Source of the DNA: Perilla frutescens
Taxonomy: Eukaryota > Streptophyta > Magnoliopsida > Lamiales > Lamiaceae
Assembly (NCBI GenBank): GCA_026008535.1
Contig: BRKX01000014.1
Coordinates: 2,108,001 to 2,172,000, forward strand
Direction: 5' to 3'
Length of the DNA: 64,000 nt
Below are positions 22,681 through 34,244 of this stretch, piece after piece. The notes beneath the pieces were generated by a model, which searched no databases, had not been told where the DNA came from, and saw only the letters and a program-made list of their open reading frames with translations. A program made the position numbers and the translations under genes. How positions within the stretch are numbered: position 1 is the first letter of the stretch; each line of letters begins with the position of its first letter.

Positions 22681-24335
22681 TAAAATAAAATACGAACATA
22701 AATTATTATTTCATAATGCCCAATATATAAGACGTGTCTGAAGGAATCCTTTTTACTTTTTTTCTTTAATATTAATATTATTTATTTGTTTTTATTTTTA
22801 TTTTTAACATATCGTGAATCTATTAATGGAGAGGCACTTTATCAACACTATGAACTCGATTGAATTGTTCCCTCCACTCCAAACAACAAGGCGTGAATTT
22901 CTCAATATTATATTTTTCACCCAATACTTTTACACTACTAGACCTCCACAAATATAATAATTATAAATTCTGCCCCAAGATCTTCTACTCTGCACAAAAG
23001 ATTTCCTTTCAGGTGATGAATCATGGTCACCCTAATTATTTTATTTCTTGAACAATGGTCCTATTTAATTTTTTAAACCTTAATCCCTATTTTTTAATCT
23101 TCTTTTTTTTTTTCCAAACTTTAGTTAATGGATGGCCCATTTGGTTCACTAACTCTATTAAATTTTTAATCATTTCCTATTTGAGGATTATTTTAAACAT
23201 TATTTCCACTGTTGTGTTGCAACTTATCATCACCTAATTGAGGAAAAAACATTTATTTCCTTTAAAAAGTTATTTGTATATGTGTCGCTATGTATTTGGT
23301 GACCTTATTTGGGTATTATTTAGGGGGCAGTCAAAATTACATTTGACTATCATTGTCGACTAATACCTACCACATTATGATAATTCTTAATTATTTTTTA
23401 ATTAGATGGAATCTTGTGTTTCTATCGAATTTTTTTATGTATTTTATCTTATTTAATACTTTTTCTTATGTATATTGTGAAACCATTGGTATATACTCAA
23501 TATATATGTTAATTTAATAAACATTAAAATCGGAATAAATAACTAGAAATTTTCCTATGGACGTAGCTAAATGAAAGGGAATCTATTCTTTTTCCAAATG
23601 GTAATATTAATAATCGGGATTAGTGAAGTGAATACATCAAATTAGGTTCTAGAATTTAGCTAACCACAGCTAGCCTACACCAATTATCATTTGATTTCTT
23701 GTACTATATTAGGATCGATGATAATAATATATGATGTCAATCTATCTAATGTAAATTTAATTAACATATATAGTTTATTTTTTGGTAAATGAAAATTAAT
23801 GACTACCGACGATCCTATGATCCTACCCATTTGTTTGAATTTTTTTTTTCAGGCAACTTGTTTGAAGTTGTTTTTGAGTTAAATTTACTCGTTTTTTTAA
23901 AAAGGTAAAAAAAAAAAAAATAACCCTTGTTTTTTACAATACGAAAAATTCATGTGTTTATAAAAGTGCAATATATGTTTTTGGCAATTGGATCGAGTAG
24001 ATCGTGATAATTAATGGATTGAATTGGAAATTTATGGTCAGCTAAATGTGATAATGAAATCAACATAATTGGAGATTAAATTTGTCAAAAGGAGATCAAA
24101 ATGTTCGTTCACACTAGTATCTATATTTATCGAATCAATTATCTATTTTAATCATACTATTTAATCATATCATACATGTATATATGCGGTTATTCATACT
24201 TTAAGTTTCATCTCTATATCTTGATCAACAAAAATAAACTAAATATAATATTTAATAAAATAAAAATCTAAACTTGATTTTCATTCCACAATTTAAACCA
24301 AGTAGTCGAACCATACAATAATTGCAGTATCAGTG
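22681..24335. other. AT-rich intergenic DNA, nothing recognised
   Basis: No coding region, RNA gene or well-bounded repeat seen. Short open frames here lack codon structure or family resemblance. Confidence 0.5.
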
Positions 24336-25288
24336 TGTCACGGGACGAAAGATCTTCTTTCTCCGATGCATGTCCACACTTGCCCTCAACGGGGTTTTTC
24401 GGACAACTACTAGTTTCGCCCTGCCATTGGATTCATCAGGGGAGTGGCATTAGCACCCAACCAGCGTTCCCTCGATCTGCATTGTGCTTCAATGCCCTTC
24501 TCGCAACTTATTGAGGCGTCCAGTTTGTTGTCCGTCTTTATTATCAGAATACACTCACATGCGTTCCCGTGCGTCACAGTCGCAATCCTAGCCAATCCGA
24601 ACTCAGGACAGATTGTGTATGATAAAGTAATTTGCGATCTGTGATATCCTCCCCCACTAGATTTGTGGTCGTCCTCGGACATAGCGTGCAATCATCCCTC
24701 AAAGACTTGCACTCTATCTGCCTTAGGGCCACGAGGCACTTGCTTCCTCGTCCATCCTCGCAAGGCTACGCGAGTCTTTCTCAAGTGCTCGGATCACCAC
24801 TTGCGGGGCACCGATAATGGTTACGCAAGTCCACTTTTTGAGTGCTTGGGTCACCAACTAGGGGGACCTTAGGAGGATCATCGCTCAACAACCGAACGAC
24901 AAGTAGCACCGCAATGTCTATACAAGACGGGCCCACGAGTCGAATGGCTCTAATACCAAATGTCACGGGCCGGGAGAACTTTTTTCTCTGACACATACCC
25001 ACACTTGTCCTCAACGGGGCTTTCCGGGACAACTACTGATTTCGCTCTACCATCGAGCTCATCAAGGGAGTGGCATCAACATCCAACCAGCATTCCCCCC
25101 GCATTGTGCTTCGATGCCCTCCTCACAACTCATTGAAGCGTCCAGATTGTTGTTCATCTTTATCATCAGAATACGCTCGAATGCATTCCCGTGCATCACA
25201 ATCTTAATCCCCTACAATACTCTGCGATCTTAGCCAATCCGAGCTCAAGATGGATTGTGCATGATAAAACAACTTACGACCTGTGACA
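24336..25288 (-). mobile_element. TRIM-like LTR retroelement
   Basis: Two direct repeats (24336-24646, 311 bp; 24961-25288, 328 bp) start TGTCACGGG and end near TGTGACA or TGTGATA on the plus strand. They flank only 314 bp of internal DNA. Read on the minus strand, the 5' LTR is 25288-24961. Two bases later comes a primer-binding site for initiator tRNA-Met (TGGTATTAGAGCCA, 24958-24945), and a purine tract GGGGGAGGA lies just before the 3' LTR. There is no coding capacity, as in terminal-repeat retrotransposons in miniature. GTATCA occurs a few bases outside both ends. I do not see the 5S-rRNA-like insert that marks Cassandra elements. Confidence 0.82.
24945..24958 (-). promoter_or_regulatory. 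tRNA-Met primer-binding site of the TRIM-like element
   Basis: TGGTATTAGAGCCA on the minus strand, two bases after the LTR end. It differs by one base from the usual TGGTATCAGAGC of plant retroelements. Confidence 0.75.
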
Positions 25289-27033
25289 CGGTATCAATTA
25301 TAAGGTTATATTCCAATTGCATCAGGAATAAACGGAAAATATAAATAAATAATTGAATATTACTAAGGTCAATAGAGACCAATAGAAGTCAATAAACAAC
25401 AAAAATGGAGTTGGAAAATGCAAATATTTATTTTGGTGATGCTATCCAATCTCAATCTTCTACTTCTAACTTCTTATTATGTTATTTAGTTTATATACGT
25501 ACATCGTTTTTAGTACAATTCGTCTCTTATATATAATTTACGGTATCATACATAAGTAGGATTTAATGATTTTTTCACACCTTTCATACAACTAGTAGTT
25601 ATGAATTCCTCCCTCCAAAAAATAAAAATTAAAGTATAACAAGTTAATTAATTAAACAACTAAAAATACATATCGAATCAAAAGATTGTTCGTATTTATA
25701 CGTAAAAACACACAGTGACACACACTAGTTGCATAAAGTGTTGTATTTATGGGACACTAGGTCGATGGTTCAAACACGGCCATAAATCACATCAATGGAA
25801 AGTAGTATTCGTAGGCCAATTTTGATTTCCCCCTTTCCAAATATTGAGTCTAAAAGTGAAATGAATTGATGATGGATTTAAAGAAAATAACTTTGACAAT
25901 AGCCAGCTGAAAATTGGACCATATTCTTCAAACTTCAAAAAAGAAAAAGAAAAATTAAAAAGAAAAAAGTTATTTGGGGGCCACTTTATTTTTCTTTCTT
26001 CTTTTTTTTCCTTTAATTTTTTGAATTTATGATTAATGTTTGAATGGTCAAGAATGGATGATTTGGTCTTCATAGGATGCCATCCCCTCATTCCCCTTTC
26101 TGGGCTTTGTATTATTGCCCTAGATTGTTCGATCTCATTGCTTATGCTAAATTATATTTGTTGCTTTTCTTTTTTTGGAGGTGGAGATCGATAGAGTAGG
26201 TTTAGCCGGTTGAACGATGTTCGTATTAAAGTTTGTTTGAATTTATCGAGTTTTAAAACTGTACTTAGTTCGTTGAGTTGAAGTTAAACGATTTTTAGCA
26301 GAGTTGAAACTACTCGATATATATCGAGTTAATAACTTGATTCTTTACAACAAATTGAGTTGCAATGTGTATATATGTTTCAATCTTTAAGTTTATGTTT
26401 AACTTCACTCATGCATTTTTATTTGGTTTAATTAAGCTTTATAGGCTATGGTGTTATACATTCTTATACTTCTTGAAAAAAATTAATAAACTAATATATC
26501 ACGTATTTTTGCATTTTATATTTTAAAAATTTTTGTTTGCATGAATGATATTAACGAAGTACGTGGATGTTTTATAGGACGAGTGATATTTCAAAAGCAT
26601 ATCTATATATTTATACCAATACCATGATTGTTTATATGCAACGATTAATTTTCCAAACATGAATTTAAATTAAATGAGGAAAGATAAAAAAAAAAGCAAC
26701 AGGAAATGATCTAAATCAACCTCAATGATGATGACGATGATAGCACAACATCAAACACATCGGCGTTTGATTAAGATTGTGATTTGTGAAAGATGAATTT
26801 AAACATTAATACTAATTAGTTATTATAGAAAAACACTAGAATGTAATTATAAATTATAAATTATAAACAAACATTCATTTTGGAAATATTGATAAACATT
26901 AAGGAAAAAAGTGAATAGAGTGTATGAAAATGAGATATAATGTGCATGAAACACACCATATAATTATATATGTGTGTGTCAATTTTTTTGGGCGTCCCTT
27001 GTTAATTTGCAAGTATTGTTATATTTCATATTA
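25289..27033. other. AT-rich intergenic DNA, little recognised
   Basis: Only a weak GAGCTCGA-type repeat trace (about 26200-26345) stands out. The 99-codon minus frame at 25792-26091 has no family resemblance and lies in purine-rich, low-complexity DNA. Confidence 0.45.
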
Positions 27034-27405
27034 GGGTTAATTATGATTAAGTATATAAATTTTGATACAATTTGAAATTTAGACACGAACTTTGAAATGT
27101 TGCAATTAAAACACAAACTTACATTTTTTTTGCAAAATAGACGCAATTTACAATAATATGAAAATCAAACACTATATTTCATAACGATCTTTATTATATC
27201 AAGGAAATTCAAATTATGATTATGCTATATATATCTATACAATTTTGCAACATTTCATGTTATATATCTATTTTCGTTCATTGGAAAATTTGAAGTGTCT
27301 ATTTCTAAAAAAAAAATGCAAGATTGAGTTTTAATTGTAACGTTTCAAAGTTTGTGTCTAAATTACAAATTGTGTCAAAATTTATGTATTTAATCGTAAT
27401 TACCC
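27034..27405. mobile_element. Mutator-type MITE, 372 bp
   Basis: It starts GGGTTAATTATGATTAAGT and ends with the near reverse complement (ATCGTAATTACCC). The inverted arms are about 110 bases. An exact 9-bp duplication TTCATATTA flanks it (27025-27033 and 27406-27414). Confidence 0.9.
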
Positions 27406-28132
27406 TTCATATTATAGACCTACATATGTTGTTAAGATAATATTTTTAATCATATACATAATACATTCCCACGTACTGATAGCATTGCAATATAAGAAAT
27501 AATACTTTTCAAATAATATTTAGGAATAATTAAAAAATCCAAACAAATAAGTTTTTTTATCTATAAATATGCATGCATATGTACATAAGCTCACATGATC
27601 ATTCGTGACATATTAATACTTTCATCGATGATGTGATAGAGCGACACGATGAAAGTTCACATTTTTATATAAGATTTATTTATCATATATGAACAAGTGA
27701 AAACGTATATAACATTACTAAATAGCATGTAATCGACAAACACGTTAAACGAATGAGAACACACGGTGAATGATATGTAGAAATAGAATCCAAACCAACC
27801 CGTTACCCACCAAAAAGAGGAATTACACGCCATTAAAAAGAGTGATTGCTCTTAATTTGGGCAAAGAAGAGATTAATTATTGTTAATTATCACATCAAAC
27901 AATTGGAGGAATCATGCTTTGCTACAACCACCCGCGGGTCCACCAAAGTTGCACAAAGACCTCACGCACGCACACAAAGCCAACCAGTCCATGATTGTTC
28001 ACACGTTTGGCACATTTATTCATGAAAATGAAATCAATTCAATAAATTACACAAATAATTGCTAAATTCTTTAATACTTCTACGGTAATAAACTGTCATT
28101 CACCTCATTTCCTGACCCATAATTTGTGTGCC
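27406..28132. other. intergenic DNA upstream of the bHLH gene
   Basis: AT-rich. No gene seen. The last part is the distal promoter of the SAC51-type gene. Confidence 0.45.
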
Positions 28133-28138
28133 TATATA
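28133..28138 (+). promoter_or_regulatory. TATA box of the SAC51-type bHLH gene
   Basis: TATATA within CCTATATAGTG, followed about 60 bases later by a CT-rich stretch typical of plant 5' leaders. Transcription probably starts near 28165. This is inferred from sequence only. Confidence 0.6.
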
Positions 28139-28164
28139 GTGTGAAGCGTCTCACCCACCGTGCA

Positions 28165-30275
28165 CTCCTCATCTTTTGACTGTCTTAAACACACTCCTCT
28201 CTCTCTCTCTCTCTAGAAAGATTTCAGCTGTTTTCTGCATTTGGGATTTCTTGATTGATTGTACTCCACTCTTTGGAAGTACAAGCCGTTTCTAGGTGCT
28301 GTCTCTTTTGTGGGCTGTAAGTTTCTTCTCTCTCTCTCTCCTCTCTCTCACTGTTAAAAGTTGCTGTGAGTTGTGCCGTACAATTTTTATGAGGATGTGT
28401 TTCTGCAGCCTTCTTGTCTGAAAATTCTTGGATGTGATTTTTGTGTGTGTGTGATGCTTTTGGTTTGAATCTTGCTCTGTTTGTCTTTAGATCTGGTTTC
28501 TTGATTTTATTTTTTTGTTGGAAAAAGAGGAAAAGAAATGTTTTTTTGGGGGGGGGGGGGGTAAATTTGTTATCTGGTCGTGGATCCCTTTTGTTGTGCT
28601 GATTGAGAGTAATGAAGGTGCCTTTTTTTTTCTTAGAATATCACCTCTCTCTATAAATTGTTCATGAAATTCATACAATTAAGGTGATTAAAGAAGAATT
28701 TTTATAGTGAAGGCTTAGGAAAAAAATCTCTTCTTTTTGTTCTTAAACGTTTTCATTCAACCCTAAGAGCTGAGATATTGAATGTTCTTGTAATATTTGT
28801 AAGTTATGTGGGAAAAGATGAGTTTTTCAGAGCTCATTGTATGTTTTTTTTGGGTAATATGTCAGAAAAAATAATGGGGTGTGGCTAATTATCTTTGTTT
28901 CTTATGAGGATCTTGCTGAAATGAAAAGGAATGGAAGCTAGTTATGGATTGCAGCTATTTAATTTAAGTAGTTTTTTTCCCCCATAATCTTGGTTTGAAG
29001 AATGAAAAGATTAGAATGCTGTTATACTGTTATATGGAAAATTTTCATTAGGGGATCTGTTTTCCGTTCACTCGTTTGTCTATTTGCTTACAATGTTCGA
29101 AAACCTGATCAAAGCTCTCGTCGATAGCAGAACGGGAGTGTTAGTGTAGCTGTGTCTTTTGTTCCTCTTGAATAAGAAAATATGACTATCTTCTTTGAGA
29201 TTGTTGTGGGATTTCTGTAAATTTCTCAGACTTGGTTTTGAATAATTGAATGTGTGTTTAAAATTCGAGCAGGGGTTGGTAAAAAGTGGCAATCGATCAA
29301 ACTGAAGAACAGCATGCGGTGGTATAGTCTGTCCATTGACGTGTTCCAGAAAGTTATCTCCTTGAACTTGTATTGCCGTGTGATTCTATAAGGCCGTTTC
29401 GTTTCATCAGATAGCTTTGTAAACCCTCCTTTCTTTCCCGACCTTCCACATTGCTCATATAATATAATCTTATTGCCATGGGATCTACTTTCTTTGTTGT
29501 CATTCCATGCTACGTTCGGTGGATAAGCTGATCTTTCTTCTAAACCCGTGAAGTTTTCTCGTAATCTTTACCATTTTAAGCTCTCTTCCTATCTGGATCG
29601 TTTCTTTTAATTAAGTTTAGTAGTTCATCTGTGATTTCGGTTGGGAGTTTGAGAATTCGCTCAGGATTTGTTGTAGTTATTTCCCTCTGGTCATTTCCTT
29701 GATTGGTTGTGTGTGGGAATTGAAATTGTTGGATTAGTTGTTCCTTCCGAATTTTAGATAAAAGATTTGGGGAAGTAGTTATGGTGTGCCAAGCAGCTAG
29801 TCAGACAAAATTTCGAGCATTGAAACACGAGAATGGGATTGCCGGGTGTGCCACCATAATAGTTAGAGTCATTGCATGCTTTCAACCTCTTCAAGATTGT
29901 CAGGTTAGTAGTCAAAAGTTCAAAATAATAACTGTTTCAATCCATCTCTGTCAATTCCATAAAATGCTCATTTTCTGCGTTTTTCAAGAATGCTGACGAG
30001 TTTTCTTGCGTGCATTTCAGGCAGAGTATTTCCGACATCTACTTAAACCTGTTACGTAGATTGATTTCTTTTCCACGCGTTCAAGTTAAGCTGGGTTTTT
30101 TTTATTATTCTTTTTTCACTCAAAGATACAACAAGCAATCAGTTATTCTTAGGTACGTTTTAACCAGCATTTTTTCACTTCATTACTCAGTTTTATCAAT
30201 TTTCATCCATTTTTTTTCATTCTTTATTGTTATGCTCACTTCTGCTTGTTGCTGTCAGGTTATTGCTGTGGTTAA
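28165..30275 (+). promoter_or_regulatory. long spliced 5' leader of the bHLH gene
   Basis: The leader appears to have at least three introns: about 28317-29272 (GCT|GTAAGT to GAGCAG|GGG), 29904-30020 (CAG|GTTAGT to TTTCAG|GCA) and about 30153-30258 (TAG|GTACGT to GTCAG|GTT). Besides the conserved uORF it holds short uORFs at 29314-29391 (25 codons), 29478-29531 (17 codons) and an overlapping one at 29508. Many upstream ATGs before the main start suggest strong translational control. Confidence 0.65.
29781..30059 (+). CDS. conserved peptide uORF of the SAC51 family (spliced)
   Basis: Two exons, 29781-29903 and 30021-30059, join in phase to give a 53-residue peptide. It begins MVCQAASQTKFRALKHENG and ends AEYFRHLLKPVT. 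This is the hallmark uORF of SAC51/SACL genes, where it blocks main-ORF translation and thermospermine relieves the block (established in Arabidopsis). Conserved words such as TIIVRVIACFQPL are present. The intron falls after residue 41. It is complete, with start and stop, so control by thermospermine is likely to be retained; that step is inference. Confidence 0.93.
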
Positions 30276-31346
30276 ATGGAAAAGGATTTCGGATCTGTGT
30301 ATGATCAGCATCTGCTGTCACCCACTCTGAATCTGTCGGGATTTCCTTTCATCAACGGCTATCTGAATACGGAGCCAGTTCATCGGTACACTTACAACGT
30401 TGAAGATTCTGCATTGAGAAATCTTCCCTCGATTCCCGATTCTGGTCTCCAACAGTGGAAGGCAAGCGAACTAAATAAGTCGCAGAATTGGTTTTATCAT
30501 AAGCCACATTTCCACCAAGCCTTTGCTCCTGTATTGAACTCTGCATACGAAGCAAAGCATCATGCAGGCCGATCTGATATCAGACAGCAGAACAGCCCTA
30601 TGACGGGCACTATACCTGCTCAAAGGAGATTTCTCGTATTTGATCAATCTGGTGATAAGACCACCATGTTATACAGCTCCGGGGTTCACACCCCCGTTCA
30701 GTTTGGAGCTTGTCGGGCGCCAAATCCGCCTACCACGTATAATTTGAGCAAGGAGGAGCTGAGGGATAGCTACTATCCTTCAAGACTAAGTTTGAACGGT
30801 GAAAATATTGAAGACAACTCAAGAGATGTTACAGAAGATGAACTGCACGAAGACACGGAAGAACTGGATGCTCTGCTATGCTCTGACAACGACAGTGATT
30901 CTTCCGAGGATGATGAGACGAGCACGGGTCATTCACCTAGCACTATGACTGACAATGGCATGCCAAAACTGGTTGAGGAAACTGGTGAAGAAGTTGATAG
31001 TTTTTCTGTGCCAACCAAAAGGCAGAAACTCTGGGATGCACGTGATGATGTACTACGGTCAGACAGGTATGCTGCGAGCTCTTTGAAAACGGTTGCTTGC
31101 TCTGAGTTAGAAAGTGATGCTGAGTCGAGTTGTGGCAGTCATAGTAATCAGCATAAGGAAGAATTATATCTCCGGTCGGGCTGCAAGAGATCAAGGAGAG
31201 ACAAAATACACGAAACTGTGAGCATTCTGCAGAGCATAATCCCTGATGCAAACGGGAAAGATGCAGTTGTTGTTATTGATCAAGCAATTCATTACCTGAG
31301 ATCCCTGAAGCTGAAAGCCAAGGCTTTGGGGCTCGATACTATTTGA
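30276..31346 (+). CDS. SAC51-type bHLH transcription regulator (bHLH143/bHLH145 group)
   Basis: An uninterrupted 356-codon exon. Residues 185-225 are strongly acidic (ELHEDTEELDALLCSDNDSD), a conserved feature of this group. A possible nuclear signal PTKRQK lies near residue 250. The helix-loop-helix is C-terminal (about 300-350), with CKRSRRDKIHETVSILQS, IIPDANGKDAVVVIDQAI and HYLRSLKLKAKAL. The basic region is short and lacks the usual H-E-R pattern, so E-box binding may be weak or absent, as suggested for its family. In Arabidopsis SAC51 relatives restrain xylem development downstream of thermospermine, and their translation is set by the leader uORF found just upstream. The ATG at 30276 follows the last leader intron by 17 bases and is the first in-frame Met. 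The 3' UTR extends to about 32090. Confidence 0.93.
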   Translation: MEKDFGSVYDQHLLSPTLNLSGFPFINGYLNTEPVHRYTYNVEDSALRNLPSIPDSGLQQWKASELNKSQNWFYHKPHFHQAFAPVLNSAYEAKHHAGRSDIRQQNSPMTGTIPAQRRFLVFDQSGDKTTMLYSSGVHTPVQFGACRAPNPPTTYNLSKEELRDSYYPSRLSLNGENIEDNSRDVTEDELHEDTEELDALLCSDNDSDSSEDDETSTGHSPSTMTDNGMPKLVEETGEEVDSFSVPTKRQKLWDARDDVLRSDRYAASSLKTVACSELESDAESSCGSHSNQHKEELYLRSGCKRSRRDKIHETVSILQSIIPDANGKDAVVVIDQAIHYLRSLKLKAKALGLDTI

Positions 31347-32095
31347 ATCTCGTCCACATTCCCTTCCTCGCCAATAACAGGTAGTCGTAAAGACTTCCAT
31401 TGTTCATAAACTAGCCATTGTTTCTAGCAAAGATAGTCGTAGAGCGGATGTACAATACAGCTGTGTCGATGAGTGGGGTAGGATTAAGCACGCTTCACGT
31501 GCTTGTAAAAAGGCGTAGTATCTGAAAACCGCGTCCTGTAAGGAGCCCGAAAGGCCATCCTTGAAGTCTTTCCTGAAATGATTGATATGGAAAGCAGCAG
31601 CTTCAGCAGCCATGGTTTTTGAAAACTTCTCAATGTCTCCATCAGCCTACAGAGACGACGACGAAGATGCTCTGTGAATCCGAATGCTTCTGGAAGAAGG
31701 GGCCGCCACGCGTGACCAGCAACGTGGGCCCCCGTGCCTCTTGTCAAGATGGTACAGATAATCGAGCTGCTGGAACCGCGTTGTTCGATCGAGCTGCTTC
31801 CCCAGAACATCCAAGAATCATCATCAGGTCCCATGCTCGAAAAAATCGAGCTTCTTTCTGAGATTGGCATGCTGGCATGGAAGTATTGTACCATTCATGA
31901 ACTGTTGACTTGGGAAATTTATGTAGTGTATTGTGATTTTCCCTTTTTGTATGTGCCAGTTGTGAGAGAATATTATTGCATTTGTTGGGATGTAAATTTG
32001 AACTTATATTTGACGTTTGTGTTGTTTTTATTCCAATGTTGTAATGCAGCGTGCTTGTGAATTTGTGATTGTATTTTTCAGAACAATGAAATGTC
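31347..32095 (+). other. 3' UTR of the SAC51-type gene
   Basis: Relatively GC-rich to about 31860, then AT-rich. Polyadenylation is likely near 32060-32095. Overlapping frames on both strands (up to 136 codons on the minus strand, 31484-31894) show no family resemblance. A CT microsatellite follows at 32101-32120. Confidence 0.5.
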
Positions 32096-32315
32096 CATTT
32101 TCCTCTCTCTCTCTCTCTCTAGTGGTGCAAAAAATTGTGCTATTTTCCTAGACAAGGGACCACACGCTTTTTCATGTGCTATTCCACCAAACGTGGGTAC
32201 GAGCAAGTTCGGGTCATGGGAGTCGAGTGATGTAAGTTTAAGATCGAATATCTCGAGTTTAAATCTCATCAATAAGCACGCGAAATTCTCTATTATATCT
32301 TCTATGTTGCATTTT

Positions 32316-32975
32316 CTATTGCACACATAATTTTCGATTTTAATTTATTATGTTTTGCTTTGATTTTGTACTTGTTATGTAGGATTCATCCTATCCAATT
32401 AGGTTTTATTATAATTTTTTAGTATTTAATTTTTCAAATGATCTATTAGTAACTATAAATTAAATACTCAAAAAGGAAAAATTGCACTTTAATACCTACA
32501 TTTTGGGTTCTTTTTAAAAAGTAGTACATTTTTTCAAAATTAACAAAGCAGTATTATTTTTTTCAAAAGTTTTGCAAATCTAACATCTGATCAATTTTAC
32601 AGCTTGAAAATCGTACATAATTGATTGTATTTTATGATTTCTTGATTTTATGGGTTTTTTTTTATGTGGATGGAGAAATATAAATATTAAAATACAATAA
32701 TCATTCATTGATCAAATGTTAGATTTGTAATTTTTTTTTTTGAAAAAATGGGTATTGTTTTGTTAATTTTTTAAAAGTAGACTATTTTTGAAAAATAACC
32801 TAAAATGTAAGTATCAAAATGTAATTTGCCTAAAAAAATATAATACACTTAATTGAGTAGGATAGACCCTAAATAATAAGTGTAAAATTAAACTAAAGCG
32901 TAAGAAATTGAAATCGAAGAAAAAAATGGAAAAAAAATCGAGTGCGCAATAAAAAATGCAACACTAAATGTACAG
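32316..32975. repeat. AT-rich foldback element split by a MITE
   Basis: The left arm (32316-32476) and right arm (32831-32975) are inverted copies of the abundant AT-rich family (AATTAGGTTTTATTATAATT and AAATAATAAGTGTAAAATTA regions). Between them lies an independent TIR element (32477-32830). This is a nested insertion. Confidence 0.6.
32477..32830. mobile_element. TIR MITE, about 354 bp
   Basis: The left end AAATTGCACTTTAATACCTA and the reverse complement of the right end (AAATTACATTTTGATACTTA) open inverted arms of more than 120 bases. These include AACATCTGATCAATTTT against AACATTTGATCAATG. A target duplication could not be fixed because both flanks are A-rich. Confidence 0.6.
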
Positions 32976-33084
32976 TAAAAGACTTTATCCCACCAACAAG
33001 CCTCACACCTAGTTTTTAAATTGTAGTTCATCGACATCTAAAAATAATGAGCATGACCTCCGTGCACAAGGTTTTATTTAAGAC

Positions 33085-33450
33085 TGTTTGCGGGGCGCCA
33101 CGTATGTTAGTTTGTTGTTGTTGTTGTTTTTTTTTTCCTGGGCGATTTTTTGTCTTTTTTATCCGATTTTCAATTTTTTCCTTTTGTTTTGTTCCCCAAA
33201 ATTTTATACCCTAAAATAAAATTAGTGAACCCTAAAATTTAAATAAATTGATTTAATTTATTTAAAATGCATATGAATTTATATCGTAAAATGAAATTAA
33301 TAAATCCCAAAAAACACAAAATAAACCCCTAACCCCCCTCCCAAAAAAAAAAATCCTAAAAACACAAAAAACCTCTAGCCCACTCCCACAAAAAAAAAAA
33401 AAAAAAAAAAAAAAAACCTCTCAAAAACACAAAATAAACCCCTAAAACAC
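33085..33450 (+). repeat. dispersed repeat with GC-rich head, second copy
   Basis: Same architecture as 1430-1890: a GGGGCGCCACGTATG head, poly-T, AAATAAAATTAGTGAACCC and a C/A-rich tail with a long A run (33390-33416). Confidence 0.6.
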
Positions 33451-33700
33451 ACATTAATTTGGAATCCTTTCTTTTATCTTCAATTTTTGTATTATCAATG
33501 TCAAAGTATGAACGCACGTTCATTTATAGTAAGTGAATATAAAACGAATAATTATATGTTTATATTGTGTGTGCGTGTAATCGTGAGGCTATATATTGAC
33601 AATTTAAATTATCATTTGAGGCCAGTATAATTTATTTAAATAACTCGCGTACAAAAATCGTTGAACTATCTTTTTTTTTCTTTTTTTTTTGGAAAAGAGA
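33451..33700. other. AT-rich spacer, nothing recognised
   Basis: No supported feature. Confidence 0.4.
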
Positions 33701-34165
33701 TCAAAGTTTTATTAAACAACTAGCTCTCTCGACCAAAACGGAAAATCTTTGGTTCAAATACAAAATTATTACAAGGCACATCAAATTGCGCAACACTATA
33801 AGCAATAATATTAGTTTCCTGATACATGTGACGAAAAGCCACAATTCACCCTGTTCGAACAACTTCAGATAAATAGACTAATTCTTTCTCAATAAACTGC
33901 ATGTTTTGCTCACCATTGGCTAGATACCGGATAACCAACAAAGAATCTGAATATACCACACAATACTCATGGTAACAGTCCTTCTTGCAAACAAAGACCC
34001 ACTGTAGATAAAATAACATTAATCTCGACATCAAGAACCGAATCAGGCTTAATGATTGTTATTGCCAACGCAACTCTAATTTTTCCTTTAAAGTCTCGAA
34101 CCACCGCTCCTACACCAAAATGCCCCATATCTTCATTAACCGCATCATCCACGTACAGACTAAAG
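33701..34165 (-). pseudogene. LINE RNase H domain remnant
   Basis: The minus strand reads a plant LINE-type RNase H: a VNEDMGHFGVGAVVRDFKGK segment (first strand and catalytic region), then YSDSLLVIRYLANGEQN and IEKELVYLSEVVRTG, with a frame change between the two pieces and stops in the last part. Such RNase H domains lie at the C-terminus of L1-like plant LINE ORF2. The reverse transcriptase is missing, so this is a 5'-truncated, decayed copy. Confidence 0.75.
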
Positions 34166-34244
34166 ACTCCTTTGTTTTTTTTTGTTTTTTTTTTTGTCCT
34201 GTAGACAATATATGCATACCATTTTTAATATATATACTTTTTCA

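Noticed and set aside
24410..25032. Frames of 60-93 codons around 24.4-25.0 kb
   Set aside because: They lie in the LTRs and internal part of the TRIM-like element, a non-coding family.
31484..31894. 136-codon minus-strand frame opposite the bHLH 3' UTR
   Set aside because: No recognisable domain, and the same stretch is open on both strands because of its base composition. It is best read as 3' UTR.
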